19,043 nt of DNA from MAG-120531 sp002378585 (GCA_937890575.1 CALADZ010000134.1:1-19043), one strand, 5' to 3'; positions 6,503 to 16,549 are shown, counted from the first letter of the stretch. Notes: generated by a model from the letters alone, not told the origin. Program-made: numbers and translations.

Positions 6503-9500
6503 AATTATACCGCAAACTAAACCCAGTATTCAAAGATTGCTGTGCGAAAGCGGTAGATACTGCATACTTGGAGCGATTGAAATCGTAAAAGAACTGAGCG
6601 CTCAGGTTCTGACTCAAGGCGTAATCAGCAGAAATTTTTGTGGTAAATAGGTATTGGCCCGCGCTGATATCCGTTTGAGCTAAATCCAAATAACGAACTA
6701 CCGTCAGGTTATCCCTTAAGCTAAAAGCGGCCTTTAAGTTTAAATCACCGGACAAACTCCTTCGCGACCCGCCCATCTTAGTGTTCATTTTCAGATCCTT
6801 AATTCGGTAGCCCATACCCAAAGTAAACTCAGTACCACTCATTTCGGTCAGTAGTTTGTTGTCAAAATTCATTGAAAGGGCTCTATCCATTTTGGTTTCA
6901 AATAAGAAACTAAGGGAAGAGGTTGTCTCAAAATCAACAAGAATTAAAGGATTGAATTGATCGGTGAGTACCACATTGTTAAATATCAATTCAGGACGGA
7001 TGTCCAAGGTTTGTGGATCTATGCGCGTATTTGTTTTTTCAAGGTTGGATGAATATCCATTGATACTCATAGCCCCTCTATATCCATGAGAAATGGAAAA
7101 TCGATTAAATCGATCTTTAAACCAGTCCAACCTCATCAATCCGGTATATTTTAAATTCCAATTGGGCAATGGTTTGGCAGCAAATGGGTCAAGTTCTACT
7201 TTGGCGGGATCTATGGATCGATATGCGGAAATAAACGCGGGCAACAATACCTCTGGTTGGGTTTTTCCATAACGCTCTGGATAGCCATCTTGGTCAATCA
7301 ATGCGGCCTCATCCTGAGGTAACGCACTGTTTAATCGCTGAGCCACAGTGATTCTATAGTCCTTCATTTGCTCAAAAACAATGGATTGGGTTTGGTCTGA
7401 AGATTTGAAAAAACTACCTAAAAGTACAGTGGATACACTAAAATTACCCGTTTCATTGCCTAGTTGCTGAAGGTATTCAAATCCTGTTGACGCAGACGAT
7501 TTGACCTGAAAGTTCTCTTTATAGGTCACTGAATGTGTTTGATCCATGGATAAATCAATAGTCAAATCAGGAATAGGTTGGGCGGTCGCCTCTAAAGTAA
7601 ACGTATGGTTATCCAGGCGAACAAAAGGATCGTTAAAATCTTCAAAAGTAGTCAACCAGCCATTTTTTGCAGCGATAAAGCGCACATCTGATTGACTGCC
7701 CCAAATGAATCCAGCTGATGGTTTTTGGGTGCCCAGGAATCCAATCCTTTGGGTAAACCCAGGCAGCAACTGTCCATTGTTTTCAGTATAATTGGCACTG
7801 ACCCTTTTGAGCGCACTGACCAGAGACCACAAATTCCATTTTGGGTTGGCTAAACTGCTGGGCATACCCAGGTATGTGTAGAGCTTGTTCATGTCCATAT
7901 TGACGGACAAATTTTGTGTTTGCGCGTTTTGGACCTGATTCATTTCGGAGCCCGATACACTGCGCAGAGATGCGCCCCCTCTGGTCCATTCAAAACTGCT
8001 GGTGTAGGTGTATGACCCATCGGCAAAAGCGAGTAATGGGATCTTAGAGAATGGCAACGCATAATTCAATTGTAAATCCTGGTTAAATCTCTCTGAAGAT
8101 CCCGGATCGAAAATTCCATCCCAAATCGATAGTGACTGGATAATTCCTGAGTTCTGGTCATCGGGATTATTCAAGTAATTTCGAACCAAATTATTGGATG
8201 ATGCGGTTAGGTTTAACCGCAAAGATTTCGTGATGTCGTGATTGATCGTGTACTGCCACTGGAATAGATAATTGCGCTGTTGTAAGAAGGGCAAGGCCAA
8301 CGACTCCACGCCAGGCGCTTGAATATCTCTGAATCTTTGCGCACTAAAAACACGATCGACCTTGGTGTTAAAGGACACATCACTAGGCATAAAATTAAGA
8401 TTAATCTCTTTTAACCATTGCCAATACCCCCCCGTAAGGATGGAGTCCTTTTTTGCGAGAGGCGCCCATTCCAACGGCTTAAATTGATGTCCGTATAAGA
8501 CACCTAAATTCAATTGCTCTTCAACTTGGGCAGCAATCTCAAAATCTCGGTGCTGCATCCGGTTAAATCCATAGTTAAACGTCCAATTTTCCAGGTCGTA
8601 AAAACGAGACTCTTGTCGCTGGTTTTCTGTTTTATTTTTCTTGAGTCCTACGACATTAACGCTGGTTCTCTTGGTGTAATCTTGGGCCTGCTCCAACAAT
8701 TGATCTGCTTGATCAGTGGAAGCTGTTGACAAGCGATCAGCCAAATTTAAATCCTCATAAACCGGATCAAATTCAGGAGTGACTAGGGTCTCGCTCACCC
8801 CAAGATTTAGGGGTAATTGAAGCCCGAGATTTTTGGGCAAAAGCTTCCCAACATTGATGTTGGTAATCAAGTCATAGGATTGAGCATCTTCGCGATTTCG
8901 CTCAGAAGGCATCTGATCCACAGCGCCAAATCCAGAGGTAGACATTCTCGCATTGGCGGATACATCTACTAAATCCGCCATATTGGCATCCAAAGCCGCT
9001 ACTCCAGCCCAACCACCTTGATTATCCAGACCCGTCAACCTTAACTCATTAAACCATACTTGCCCCCTAGCCCTGGTAGAAGATTGATTCTTTACGCCGA
9101 CCATAATGCCGCGTACCGAAGCTAGAGATGGATTCCCTCGAATGGCCACCCTCATGACCCCTGGGCTTTGTGGTGCATCCGCATCAACCGCCACTAAAGT
9201 TCCGGAGCGGTATTCATAGTACTGAACCCGATCAAGTGTTTGATCGTTAATACCTTTAGCTTTGATTTGAGATAAAACATCTAAAGGAATATCAATTTCA
9301 TTAACGCTTGGCCATATATCCACGTCGGCTAATGATCCATGCGGAGTAAATGTCAACGGCAACTCAATTTGATAGTAGTTTTCGGAAAAGTCAGTTCCAA
9401 ATCTCAATACTCCGACTAAGGGAGTTTGGCTGATTGGATAATCATTGGGATTAATGGTCTCCGCATGCATCATCATTTTTAGGCGTTTGTACTGCCTAAA

Positions 9501-12500
9501 GTCAAATTGCGTGTTTTTAAACACCGCGCGGGTATCCTGGGATTCTAAAAACTTAACCGTCAGCGCGAGTGATTGTTCGTTTTGACGTATCACTGTGTTG
9601 TTGTTATTGAGCTGCTCGCGGACTAAACCTGGCGGTAATACGTATGGTATGGGCGTTCTGTTGCTATTTTCTTCAATGTTAAAGGTCTGCACATCTACAG
9701 AAGTTAAATCATCTGAGGGGTCTACATCATTTGGATCCAATGATTTGTTGTACATACGCCAATCTCCGCGCACCAAATCCAGGGTAGCAAATCGCATCAC
9801 CAATGGTGACGAAAATCCAGTTAAATACATACGCATAAAACTGATTGACCTAAAATCCGCAATCCCACCTACTGCTTCATCAAATGCCTGAACTGGAATT
9901 TTGTACTGAATCCATCGAGTTCTAACTTGACTTCCATCGGGTAACTTCGGACTCAGCGATTCCTTAATATCTGTGACAAATCGATCATTGATGGTGGTGT
10001 TCGGTTTAACCTCAATACGGTATGAATAATAACTATCAATCGTATTCATCGTTAAATCGCGATCTAAGTCTTCAACATCTGGAAGTGTGGTGGCTCCCCG
10101 ATTGAGATTGCCTACGGCTACGGGAGCGTTACCCTCAGGATTGTTGTAGTCTCTGTAGCGATCCAATATGCTTCCAGAAGCATTCAAATAAAAACGATAA
10201 TTATCTAACGCATAGTCCGGACCGGGGTTATTTCGGTAGATTTCATTTTCTTGGTTGTCCGACAGTCCATCAAATCCCACATCCTGTAACAAGCGGTTTT
10301 GCGGGTCTGTGTCGAAAGCGTACACCAATGATTGAGCGGCTGGCACTTTACCCCAAGAGGTTGGCGCGGAGATACTCGTCGCTAAACGATCAGGCAACCC
10401 ATTTTCGTACTGTTTTTTTCCATCCTTAAGTATGTCTTCTGAAATATTGCCTAAATCAATGACCAATTGACCTGGGTTATTGGTATCAGACAGACCGTCG
10501 ACAAAGGGATCCATCAACCAGAATTGTACAAAACCAACGTTGGCTTGTTCGAAATTAGTCGTGTTTAAAGCCCGCATAATCCCACCCCATTTTTCCTGTT
10601 TGGGGAGCGTATTAAACTGTGGGTTGTTGTTGTATGGACCTTTGGCTTGGGGATCGTAAAACAAATCCAAGGTGGATTGAATGGTGGTTTGTCCCTGAAC
10701 TACATCTACTTGAGGAAAAATCTCCTCGATATACACCCTTCTGGTCGGATTGGTCGATAAGTCTTCGTTGGTTACTCCAGCGGGACGTTGTAGACTATAA
10801 AAAATTGGATCTATCGTATACCAAGCCAATTTCGATCGGGTATATCCATTGCGCAAGTTTTCTGGATCTGTAGGGCTATTTCCATAAAGCTGACCTGAAC
10901 GACCATAAGCGATTGGTGTGCTCGCCAAACTCCACCCCAAGGCTCCGCGCACATCAATCATGGATTGAGCCCCTTCAAAATCATCGATATAGGTGGTGAT
11001 TTCACCCCTGAACTCAGAGAATTTTGGCGCACCCGGTTTGAGCACAGCTACCTCAGCGCGAAAAGAAAGATTAGAGGGTACATCGGTTTCCACAAAAGGA
11101 AGCCTATTGGCCAAACGTGTTAAGAAAGGGAGTTCCGCGTTGTAGAGCGCATTAAACCCAAATATGGAATTATTGATTGGCTCAGTGCCGTAATTGGCTT
11201 TTTGGGTTAAGGGTCGTTCATTAATATTGAGGTAGGTACCCCCTAAAAGCCATTGGTCGTTGAGTTTGTGTTGGACATTGATCCCCGTAAAACGCTTGTT
11301 TTGCTGACCAAATACCGCATTGTTTTCTACATCGATTTGGATAGGTGTGTTTGATGCTTCCAAACTGGGATCCAACAGCTGAACGGTTCCTGCGGCGTAG
11401 TTCACGGAATAGTCAATTCCTTCTTGAAGCAATCGATTTCCAGCCCTAACCTTTACGGAACCTCTGGGTACATTGTAGGCGCCAATCGGGATGCCATTAT
11501 ACCCGGCTGACTTGTACTGACCTTTGAGAATAAACTTGTTTTTTTCAGGGGATTCTAGAGCGGCTGCTTTCGTTTTTCGGTACAAATCCCTAAACACGTA
11601 TTTTTTCTGATTTTCATTATAGCCTTGATCGTTATCTCGGTCGTATTGGCCTGAACCCAACAAATTAAATAAGTACTTACCAAAAGGCTCAACTTGGGTA
11701 AATAAAATACTCCCCGTGCGCAAATTGATGGTGCGGCCCGGAATAAAATCAAAAAAACCATCCCCACCGGGTTGTTCGTCCTGATAAGCGTTGAGGCGAT
11801 CTAAGTTAAACACATCGAGTAAAATACGCTGATCCAGTGGTTTAGGAGATTTTGGCCAGCCCTGGTCGTTCACTGGGGTTATGTAGTTTCTGGGACTTGG
11901 GTCGGAATAAAGGATATTAAAACGAAAATCCTCGGGGCTTAATTGGTAGGCTCCTGTGGGATAAATATTCTTCATCATCAAATCCCAAATAGGGTCTTTT
12001 ACACTGGTGATATTGCTTTTGAGTAACTTGAGAACCAATGCATTGTTTTGCAAGGTGGGTTGTTGCGCACTCCCACCCAAGGTAGTCGACTCAATACCTC
12101 CGTTGGCAAATTCCCCGACTTGATACACGACCCCTTTATAGGTGTATTGAAAAGCAACAGCCAATACCTCATCCGCATTTAATGTCTGACTTAGGGACAA
12201 ATAGCCCAACTGTGTGTCGTAAAAATAATCGCGCTCAGGCTCTAACTTTCGGGCATTCTCCAATACGGTATAATCAAAACCTGGCTGAGGCTGATAACTA
12301 CCCATCTCAAAAGAACCCGCTATAGTGCCTAAATCCCGAACACCCGATTTCATGGCTCCACCGGGCAAGCCGATGAGTTCAGGATCATAGGCATTGGCCT
12401 TATTGGAGGGGAGATTAGGCGTTGAACTATCTTTGAAAAATTCACTGGGCAGACTGGGTGACTTACCAACAAGGGTGTTTTCCGGTTTGGCCTCGCCGAG

Positions 12501-13634
12501 ATCTTGAATGGCTAAAATATGGCGAACACTATTGGTTTGTTGCATTCGGTTGGTCACCCAAACTTCAATGCGGGTGATTTGGACCTGTGAATTGATGTAG
12601 GGGTATTGAGCCAGGGCCTGATCAAACTGATCCCGAAAGAAATGTGCCAGGAAAAAGTGCCTGTCCTCCTCATAATCCCAACCAGAAACCGAAAAATCTT
12701 TGATCGTACCTCCCCCTCTAGCCAGTACAGAATTGTTCTGGGATCTTTGTTCCGCTAACACGGTGGTCACCGTAGTGCGCCCAAACTTCATTTCAGTTTT
12801 GATACCAAAAAGACTTTGAGCCCCCTGAATCAAAGAGCTGGTCAACGGCATACTCAGATCACCGATTTCCACATTTTGAAGTATGTTGTCCTCCTCCCCG
12901 TTAAACGCTTTGTTTTGATTGCCCGACAAAGGGTTATCCACCTTCAAACCGGTTACATCCGCCACTGTAGGTGGTGTATAGGCTACTTTGATCAAGTTTT
13001 GAAAATCAAAAGTGGCTTTGGTGTTGTAATTGGCGTTGATCGATAATCGCGACCCTATTTTCCCTACCAACCCTAAACTGATGTCTTGATCAAAATCAAA
13101 AGCGAGTGTCGATCTGTTTCTGGGTGAAATGGATGGATTGTCGTTCTTCTGCCACAACACCCCCAAATCCACACCTACCTGGCCTTGAGGTATCAGCGAC
13201 ACCTCATCTCCCCCAAAAATGGACTGAAGGGCTTCACTTCTCAGCGCATACCCGGGCAGTAAATTTTTATCTTTTTGTTTTTCCTTATCCGTTTGAGCGT
13301 AGGCATCAATTTTATCTTGAAGATACACCCGTGACTGTTGGCGATCCACCATAGCCCAATACTGCTTTGGGGTCAACATCAAAGGAGCACCCATGACATA
13401 TCCAGACAAATCTGCCTGCCGAACATACATATCCAGTTCGGGGTCGTACGCATACGACACAACAACTCCAGAGATATTGGGTAATAAAAGAGGCTTAGTT
13501 ACTACCCCTAGAGTATCCTGTGTAGTATTAACGGATGAAGGTGTTGGCTGTTGGGCATAAACAGGTGTCCCTAATAACACGATCAAAGTTATCGGCAAAA
13601 ACCAGCTCCAAAAACGATTTTGATAAATTAACAA
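6492..13634 (-). CDS. sprA: SprA/Sov, type IX secretion outer-membrane translocon
   Basis: A 2380-residue protein, close to the roughly 2400 residues I recall for Flavobacterium SprA. Residues 1-27 form a signal peptide with probable cleavage after VYA, before QQP. SprA-type signatures include SINANYNTKATFDFQNLIKVAY (split: SINANYNTKATFD at 198-210, then FQNLIKVAYT), GDLSMPLTSSLIQGAQSLFG (258-277) and TYIDDFEGAQSMIDVRGALG near residue 880. The C-terminus alternates as in beta strands and ends in YNFGN, an aromatic outer-membrane signal. SprA is the very large beta-barrel through which T9SS cargo crosses the outer membrane. The start appears to be TTG: the in-frame TAA lies eight codons upstream and no in-frame ATG occurs until about residue 69, past the signal peptide. 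It starts 10 bases after ruvA stops, so co-transcription is likely. Confidence 0.97.
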   Translation of the reverse strand: MLIYQNRFWSWFLPITLIVLLGTPVYAQQPTPSSVNTTQDTLGVVTKPLLLPNISGVVVSYAYDPELDMYVRQADLSGYVMGAPLMLTPKQYWAMVDRQQSRVYLQDKIDAYAQTDKEKQKDKNLLPGYALRSEALQSIFGGDEVSLIPQGQVGVDLGVLWQKNDNPSISPRNRSTLAFDFDQDISLGLVGKIGSRLSINANYNTKATFDFQNLIKVAYTPPTVADVTGLKVDNPLSGNQNKAFNGEEDNILQNVEIGDLSMPLTSSLIQGAQSLFGIKTEMKFGRTTVTTVLAEQRSQNNSVLARGGGTIKDFSVSGWDYEEDRHFFLAHFFRDQFDQALAQYPYINSQVQITRIEVWVTNRMQQTNSVRHILAIQDLGEAKPENTLVGKSPSLPSEFFKDSSTPNLPSNKANAYDPELIGLPGGAMKSGVRDLGTIAGSFEMGSYQPQPGFDYTVLENARKLEPERDYFYDTQLGYLSLSQTLNADEVLAVAFQYTYKGVVYQVGEFANGGIESTTLGGSAQQPTLQNNALVLKLLKSNITSVKDPIWDLMMKNIYPTGAYQLSPEDFRFNILYSDPSPRNYITPVNDQGWPKSPKPLDQRILLDVFNLDRLNAYQDEQPGGDGFFDFIPGRTINLRTGSILFTQVEPFGKYLFNLLGSGQYDRDNDQGYNENQKKYVFRDLYRKTKAAALESPEKNKFILKGQYKSAGYNGIPIGAYNVPRGSVKVRAGNRLLQEGIDYSVNYAAGTVQLLDPSLEASNTPIQIDVENNAVFGQQNKRFTGINVQHKLNDQWLLGGTYLNINERPLTQKANYGTEPINNSIFGFNALYNAELPFLTRLANRLPFVETDVPSNLSFRAEVAVLKPGAPKFSEFRGEITTYIDDFEGAQSMIDVRGALGWSLASTPIAYGRSGQLYGNSPTDPENLRNGYTRSKLAWYTIDPIFYSLQRPAGVTNEDLSTNPTRRVYIEEIFPQVDVVQGQTTIQSTLDLFYDPQAKGPYNNNPQFNTLPKQEKWGGIMRALNTTNFEQANVGFVQFWLMDPFVDGLSDTNNPGQLVIDLGNISEDILKDGKKQYENGLPDRLATSISAPTSWGKVPAAQSLVYAFDTDPQNRLLQDVGFDGLSDNQENEIYRNNPGPDYALDNYRFYLNASGSILDRYRDYNNPEGNAPVAVGNLNRGATTLPDVEDLDRDLTMNTIDSYYSYRIEVKPNTTINDRFVTDIKESLSPKLPDGSQVRTRWIQYKIPVQAFDEAVGGIADFRSISFMRMYLTGFSSPLVMRFATLDLVRGDWRMYNKSLDPNDVDPSDDLTSVDVQTFNIEENSNRTPIPYVLPPGLVREQLNNNNTVIRQNEQSLALTVKFLESQDTRAVFKNTQFDFRQYKRLKMMMHAETINPNDYPISQTPLVGVLRFGTDFSENYYQIELPLTFTPHGSLADVDIWPSVNEIDIPLDVLSQIKAKGINDQTLDRVQYYEYRSGTLVAVDADAPQSPGVMRVAIRGNPSLASVRGIMVGVKNQSSTRARGQVWFNELRLTGLDNQGGWAGVAALDANMADLVDVSANARMSTSGFGAVDQMPSERNREDAQSYDLITNINVGKLLPKNLGLQLPLNLGVSETLVTPEFDPVYEDLNLADRLSTASTDQADQLLEQAQDYTKRTSVNVVGLKKNKTENQRQESRFYDLENWTFNYGFNRMQHRDFEIAAQVEEQLNLGVLYGHQFKPLEWAPLAKKDSILTGGYWQWLKEINLNFMPSDVSFNTKVDRVFSAQRFRDIQAPGVESLALPFLQQRNYLFQWQYTINHDITKSLRLNLTASSNNLVRNYLNNPDDQNSGIIQSLSIWDGIFDPGSSERFNQDLQLNYALPFSKIPLLAFADGSYTYTSSFEWTRGGASLRSVSGSEMNQVQNAQTQNLSVNMDMNKLYTYLGMPSSLANPKWNLWSLVSALKRVSANYTENNGQLLPGFTQRIGFLGTQKPSAGFIWGSQSDVRFIAAKNGWLTTFEDFNDPFVRLDNHTFTLEATAQPIPDLTIDLSMDQTHSVTYKENFQVKSSASTGFEYLQQLGNETGNFSVSTVLLGSFFKSSDQTQSIVFEQMKDYRITVAQRLNSALPQDEAALIDQDGYPERYGKTQPEVLLPAFISAYRSIDPAKVELDPFAAKPLPNWNLKYTGLMRLDWFKDRFNRFSISHGYRGAMSINGYSSNLEKTNTRIDPQTLDIRPELIFNNVVLTDQFNPLILVDFETTSSLSFLFETKMDRALSMNFDNKLLTEMSGTEFTLGMGYRIKDLKMNTKMGGSRRSLSGDLNLKAAFSLRDNLTVVRYLDLAQTDISAGQYLFTTKISADYALSQNLSAQFFYDFNRSKYAVSTAFAQQSLNTGFSLRYNFGN

Positions 13635-13644
13635 ACAACTACAA

Positions 13645-14226
13645 TTATATCTGTTTTAGGGTCATTTTAATCAGATCTTCAACGGTTAAGCCCGGATTGG
13701 CCTGATCAATTTTCTCCAAAATAGGCTCAGCAGACTTGCGGCTGAAACCTAAGATCTCTAAGGCAGATAACGCTTCTTCTTTGTTTGTATTGTGTGGCAA
13801 TGTTACAGATTTTGAATCACCTGTTAACTTGATCATCTTATCTTTTAAATCTAATATGATTCGCTGAGCTGTTTTGGCACCAATCCCTTTGATGCTTTGT
13901 ATCAAACGAACGTCCTCGCGAATCACTGCGTCTTTTAACTCATTGGGAGAAACGGAGGACAACATGGTGCGGGCTGTATTCGTGCCAATACCGGAAACCG
14001 TCAACAACAAACGAAATAGTGCGCGCTCAAAGTCATCACAAAATCCGTATAGGGTGTGGCTGTCCTCCTTGATATGCAGATGGGTCAAAAGCTTAATTTG
14101 CTCTTGATCTCCCAACTGACTATAGGTGTGCAAGGAAATATGTACTTCGTACCCTACCCCCTGACATTCAATAACTACATGAGTAGGATATTTTTCTGAC
14201 AGTCTGCCTTGAAGATATGCAATCAT
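13645..14226 (-). CDS. ruvA: Holliday junction branch migration protein RuvA
   Basis: A 193-residue protein with the three RuvA domains. An N-terminal OB-fold (about 1-62) begins MIAYLQGRL and includes CQGVGYEVHIS. A middle tandem helix-hairpin-helix region carries LLTVSGIGTNTA (74-85) and IKGIGAKTAQRI (112-123). The C-terminal RuvB-contact domain (about 149-193) contains EALSALEILGFSRK. RuvA tetramers bind four-way junctions and direct the RuvB motor during recombinational repair. The start ATG overlaps the maeB stop as ATGA (4 bases), and sprA follows after 10 bases. No ruvB or ruvC is seen here. Confidence 0.97.
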   Translation of the reverse strand: MIAYLQGRLSEKYPTHVVIECQGVGYEVHISLHTYSQLGDQEQIKLLTHLHIKEDSHTLYGFCDDFERALFRLLLTVSGIGTNTARTMLSSVSPNELKDAVIREDVRLIQSIKGIGAKTAQRIILDLKDKMIKLTGDSKSVTLPHNTNKEEALSALEILGFSRKSAEPILEKIDQANPGLTVEDLIKMTLKQI

Positions 14227-16511
14227 GAATTCGACTTTTTATTTGGAGATCGCTCCTGAGCATCAATGGCAGTAAGCGCTGCCATATTGACCATTTCTTG
14301 AACACTGGCTCCGAGTTGAATCAAGTGGATCGGGTTTTTTAACCCCATCAAAAATGGACCTATAGAGTCCGCATGATTCACCTCTTTAAGCAATTTGTAG
14401 GTGATATTGGCGGACTCAAGATTAGGAAAAACAAGCGTATTTACTTTTTTGCCAGCAATCTTGGAGAATGGAAATATACTTTGGTGTAAATCTTTGTTTA
14501 ATGCAAAATCGAGCTGTAATTCGCCATCGACCAATAAATTAGGATGTTGGGTATGCAGTAATTTAACCGCTTGTTTCACCTTAGTGGCATGTGGATGTTC
14601 CGAGGTGCCGAAATTGGCGTAGGACAATAGGGCGATTACCGGTTCAAAGCCAAAAGTGCTCACCACTTGAGCCGTCATCAAAGCAATTTCAGCCAATTGC
14701 TCTGCTGTAGGATCAATATTCATGGTGGTGTCTGCTAAAAACAAGGGGCCACGATCAGTAATCATGATATTTGTCGAGGCTACCCGACCTACACCTGGGG
14801 CACGTCCAATAAGCTCCAAAATTGGTTTAGCCACCATGGCATATGGTCTGGAATACCCAGAAATCATTCCATCTGCATCACCTTCAAGCACCATCATAGC
14901 ACCGTAGTGATTGCGTTCCTTCATTTTATTTTCCGCAATGTATTGAGTGATTCCGGTGCGTCTTCGAGATTCCCAATAGGCCTGACCGTAGACGATACGT
15001 TTGGCTTTGGCCGCGTCATCTTTAGGATCGACGATACACAAATCAGCCTCAAACTCAAGCTCCTCCATCAGGGCTTTTATCACCTCCGCATGACCCAATA
15101 AAATGGGGATGGCTATGCCTTCTTCATACACAAATTGCGCTGCCTTAAGGACGTCTAAATGGTCTGCTTCCGCAAAAACGATTTTCTTTAAATCGAGTTT
15201 GGCTCTATTGTGCATTTGGCGAATAAGCTTATTGTCATTACCCGAGCGGGATAATAAATCTTCTTTGTATTTATCCCAATCTTCGATTGGGTTTACTGCC
15301 ACACCGCTTTCAACAGCCGCTTTAGCAACAGCTACTGGAATCGTGCCAATCAGTCTAGGATCAAATGGTTTAGGAATGATGTAATCCTTACCAAACGCCA
15401 ATCGAGTTTCCCCATAGGTTATATTTACTTGCTCAGGCACCACTTCTTTTGTCAGCTCCGCTAAAGCGCGAACTGCAGCAACTTTCATCGCTTCATTAAT
15501 TTTAGTGGCCCGTACATCCAGAGCACCTCTAAATATATAGGGGAAACCAAGTACATTATTAACTTGGTTAGGAAAGTCGGAACGTCCAGTAGCCATGATA
15601 ATATCAGGCCTTGTCGCACAAGCTAGGTGGTAATCAATCTCGGGATTAGGATTGGCTAGGGCAAAAACAATCGGAGTTTCAGCCATGGACAACAACATTT
15701 CTGGGGTGACAACGTCGGCAATAGAAAGACCGATAAATACATCGGCGCCAACCATAGCTTCCTCTAGGGTATTCAAGTCGCGATCTGTAGCAAATTCTGC
15801 CTTTTCAACAGTAAGATCGGGGCGGTCTTTGCGTATCACACCCTTGGAATCCAGCATAATCATCTGGCTAACTTTAGCGCCAAGTGCCTTATATAATTTG
15901 GTGCACGAAACTGCCGCAGCACCTGCCCCATTGATCACTATGGTCACTTGATCAATAGACTTCTGCGCCACTTCTAAGGCGTTTAATAAGGCAGCGGCAG
16001 AAATAATAGCCGTTCCATGCTGATCGTCATGCATGACTGGAATATCTAATTCCTCCTTTAAACGACGTTCAATTTCAAAGGCCTCAGGAGCTTTAATGTC
16101 TTCCAGATTAATTCCCCCAAAACTTGGAGAAATGCGCTTCACCGTATCTACAAATGCGTCCACATCCTTGGCATCTACCTCAATATCAATACTATCGATA
16201 TCGGCAAATATTTTGAAAAGCAAAGCTTTTCCCTCCATGACCGGTTTAGACGCCAATGGGCCTATGTCTCCAAGACCCAAAACAGCTGTACCGTTGGATA
16301 TGACAGCCACTAGATTTCCTTTAGCTGTATATTTATACGCATTGTTCGGATCCTTTTCAATTTCCAGGCAGGGTTCAGCCACACCCGGAGAATAGGCCAA
16401 GGCTAAATCGCGTTGCGTGGCATACGGCTTAGTGGGTACAATTTTAATTTTGCCCGGTTGCGGCTTGGCGTGATACACCAATGCTTCACGCCTTAACTTT
16501 GAATGTGCCAT
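14223..16511 (-). CDS. maeB: NADP-type malic enzyme with C-terminal phosphotransacetylase-like domain
   Basis: A 762-residue two-part protein. Residues 1-430 are malic enzyme: YSPGVAEPC with Tyr40, VMEGKALLFK with Lys95, a divalent metal/active-site segment ending HDDQHGTA (161-168), and the dinucleotide loop INGAGAAA (193-200). It converts malate to pyruvate and CO2 with NAD(P)H production. Residues about 435-762 resemble phosphate acetyltransferase, but LSYANFGTS (629-637) replaces the catalytic SYSTKGSA-type motif, so this part is probably a non-catalytic, acetyl-CoA-sensing regulatory domain, as known for MaeB. A TATCTTTG element lies 17 bases upstream. It is the first gene of the maeB-ruvA-sprA run. 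NADP preference is inferred from the fusion type. Confidence 0.95.
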   Translation of the reverse strand: MAHSKLRREALVYHAKPQPGKIKIVPTKPYATQRDLALAYSPGVAEPCLEIEKDPNNAYKYTAKGNLVAVISNGTAVLGLGDIGPLASKPVMEGKALLFKIFADIDSIDIEVDAKDVDAFVDTVKRISPSFGGINLEDIKAPEAFEIERRLKEELDIPVMHDDQHGTAIISAAALLNALEVAQKSIDQVTIVINGAGAAAVSCTKLYKALGAKVSQMIMLDSKGVIRKDRPDLTVEKAEFATDRDLNTLEEAMVGADVFIGLSIADVVTPEMLLSMAETPIVFALANPNPEIDYHLACATRPDIIMATGRSDFPNQVNNVLGFPYIFRGALDVRATKINEAMKVAAVRALAELTKEVVPEQVNITYGETRLAFGKDYIIPKPFDPRLIGTIPVAVAKAAVESGVAVNPIEDWDKYKEDLLSRSGNDNKLIRQMHNRAKLDLKKIVFAEADHLDVLKAAQFVYEEGIAIPILLGHAEVIKALMEELEFEADLCIVDPKDDAAKAKRIVYGQAYWESRRRTGITQYIAENKMKERNHYGAMMVLEGDADGMISGYSRPYAMVAKPILELIGRAPGVGRVASTNIMITDRGPLFLADTTMNIDPTAEQLAEIALMTAQVVSTFGFEPVIALLSYANFGTSEHPHATKVKQAVKLLHTQHPNLLVDGELQLDFALNKDLHQSIFPFSKIAGKKVNTLVFPNLESANITYKLLKEVNHADSIGPFLMGLKNPIHLIQLGASVQEMVNMAALTAIDAQERSPNKKSNS

Positions 16512-16528
16512 ATCGTTTAAATCTAGCC

Positions 16529-16536
16529 CAAAGATA
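16529..16536 (-). promoter_or_regulatory. Candidate Bacteroidota -7 element for maeB
   Basis: The minus strand reads TATCTTTG, an exact TAnnTTTG match, ending 17 bases before the maeB ATG. No TTG occurs at the expected distance; the preceding terminator's T-run occupies part of that position. Confidence 0.45.
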
Positions 16537-16549
16537 AGTTTATTGAACT

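Noticed and set aside
9595..9891. 98-codon plus-strand frame within sprA
   Set aside because: Antisense to conserved SprA coding sequence with no recognisable domain and no promoter or start context.
15652..16395. Open plus-strand frames of 99 and 120 codons inside maeB
   Set aside because: They lie antisense to strongly conserved malic enzyme coding sequence, have low-complexity Ser/Thr/Ile-rich composition, and show no family motif. They are shadows of the real frame.
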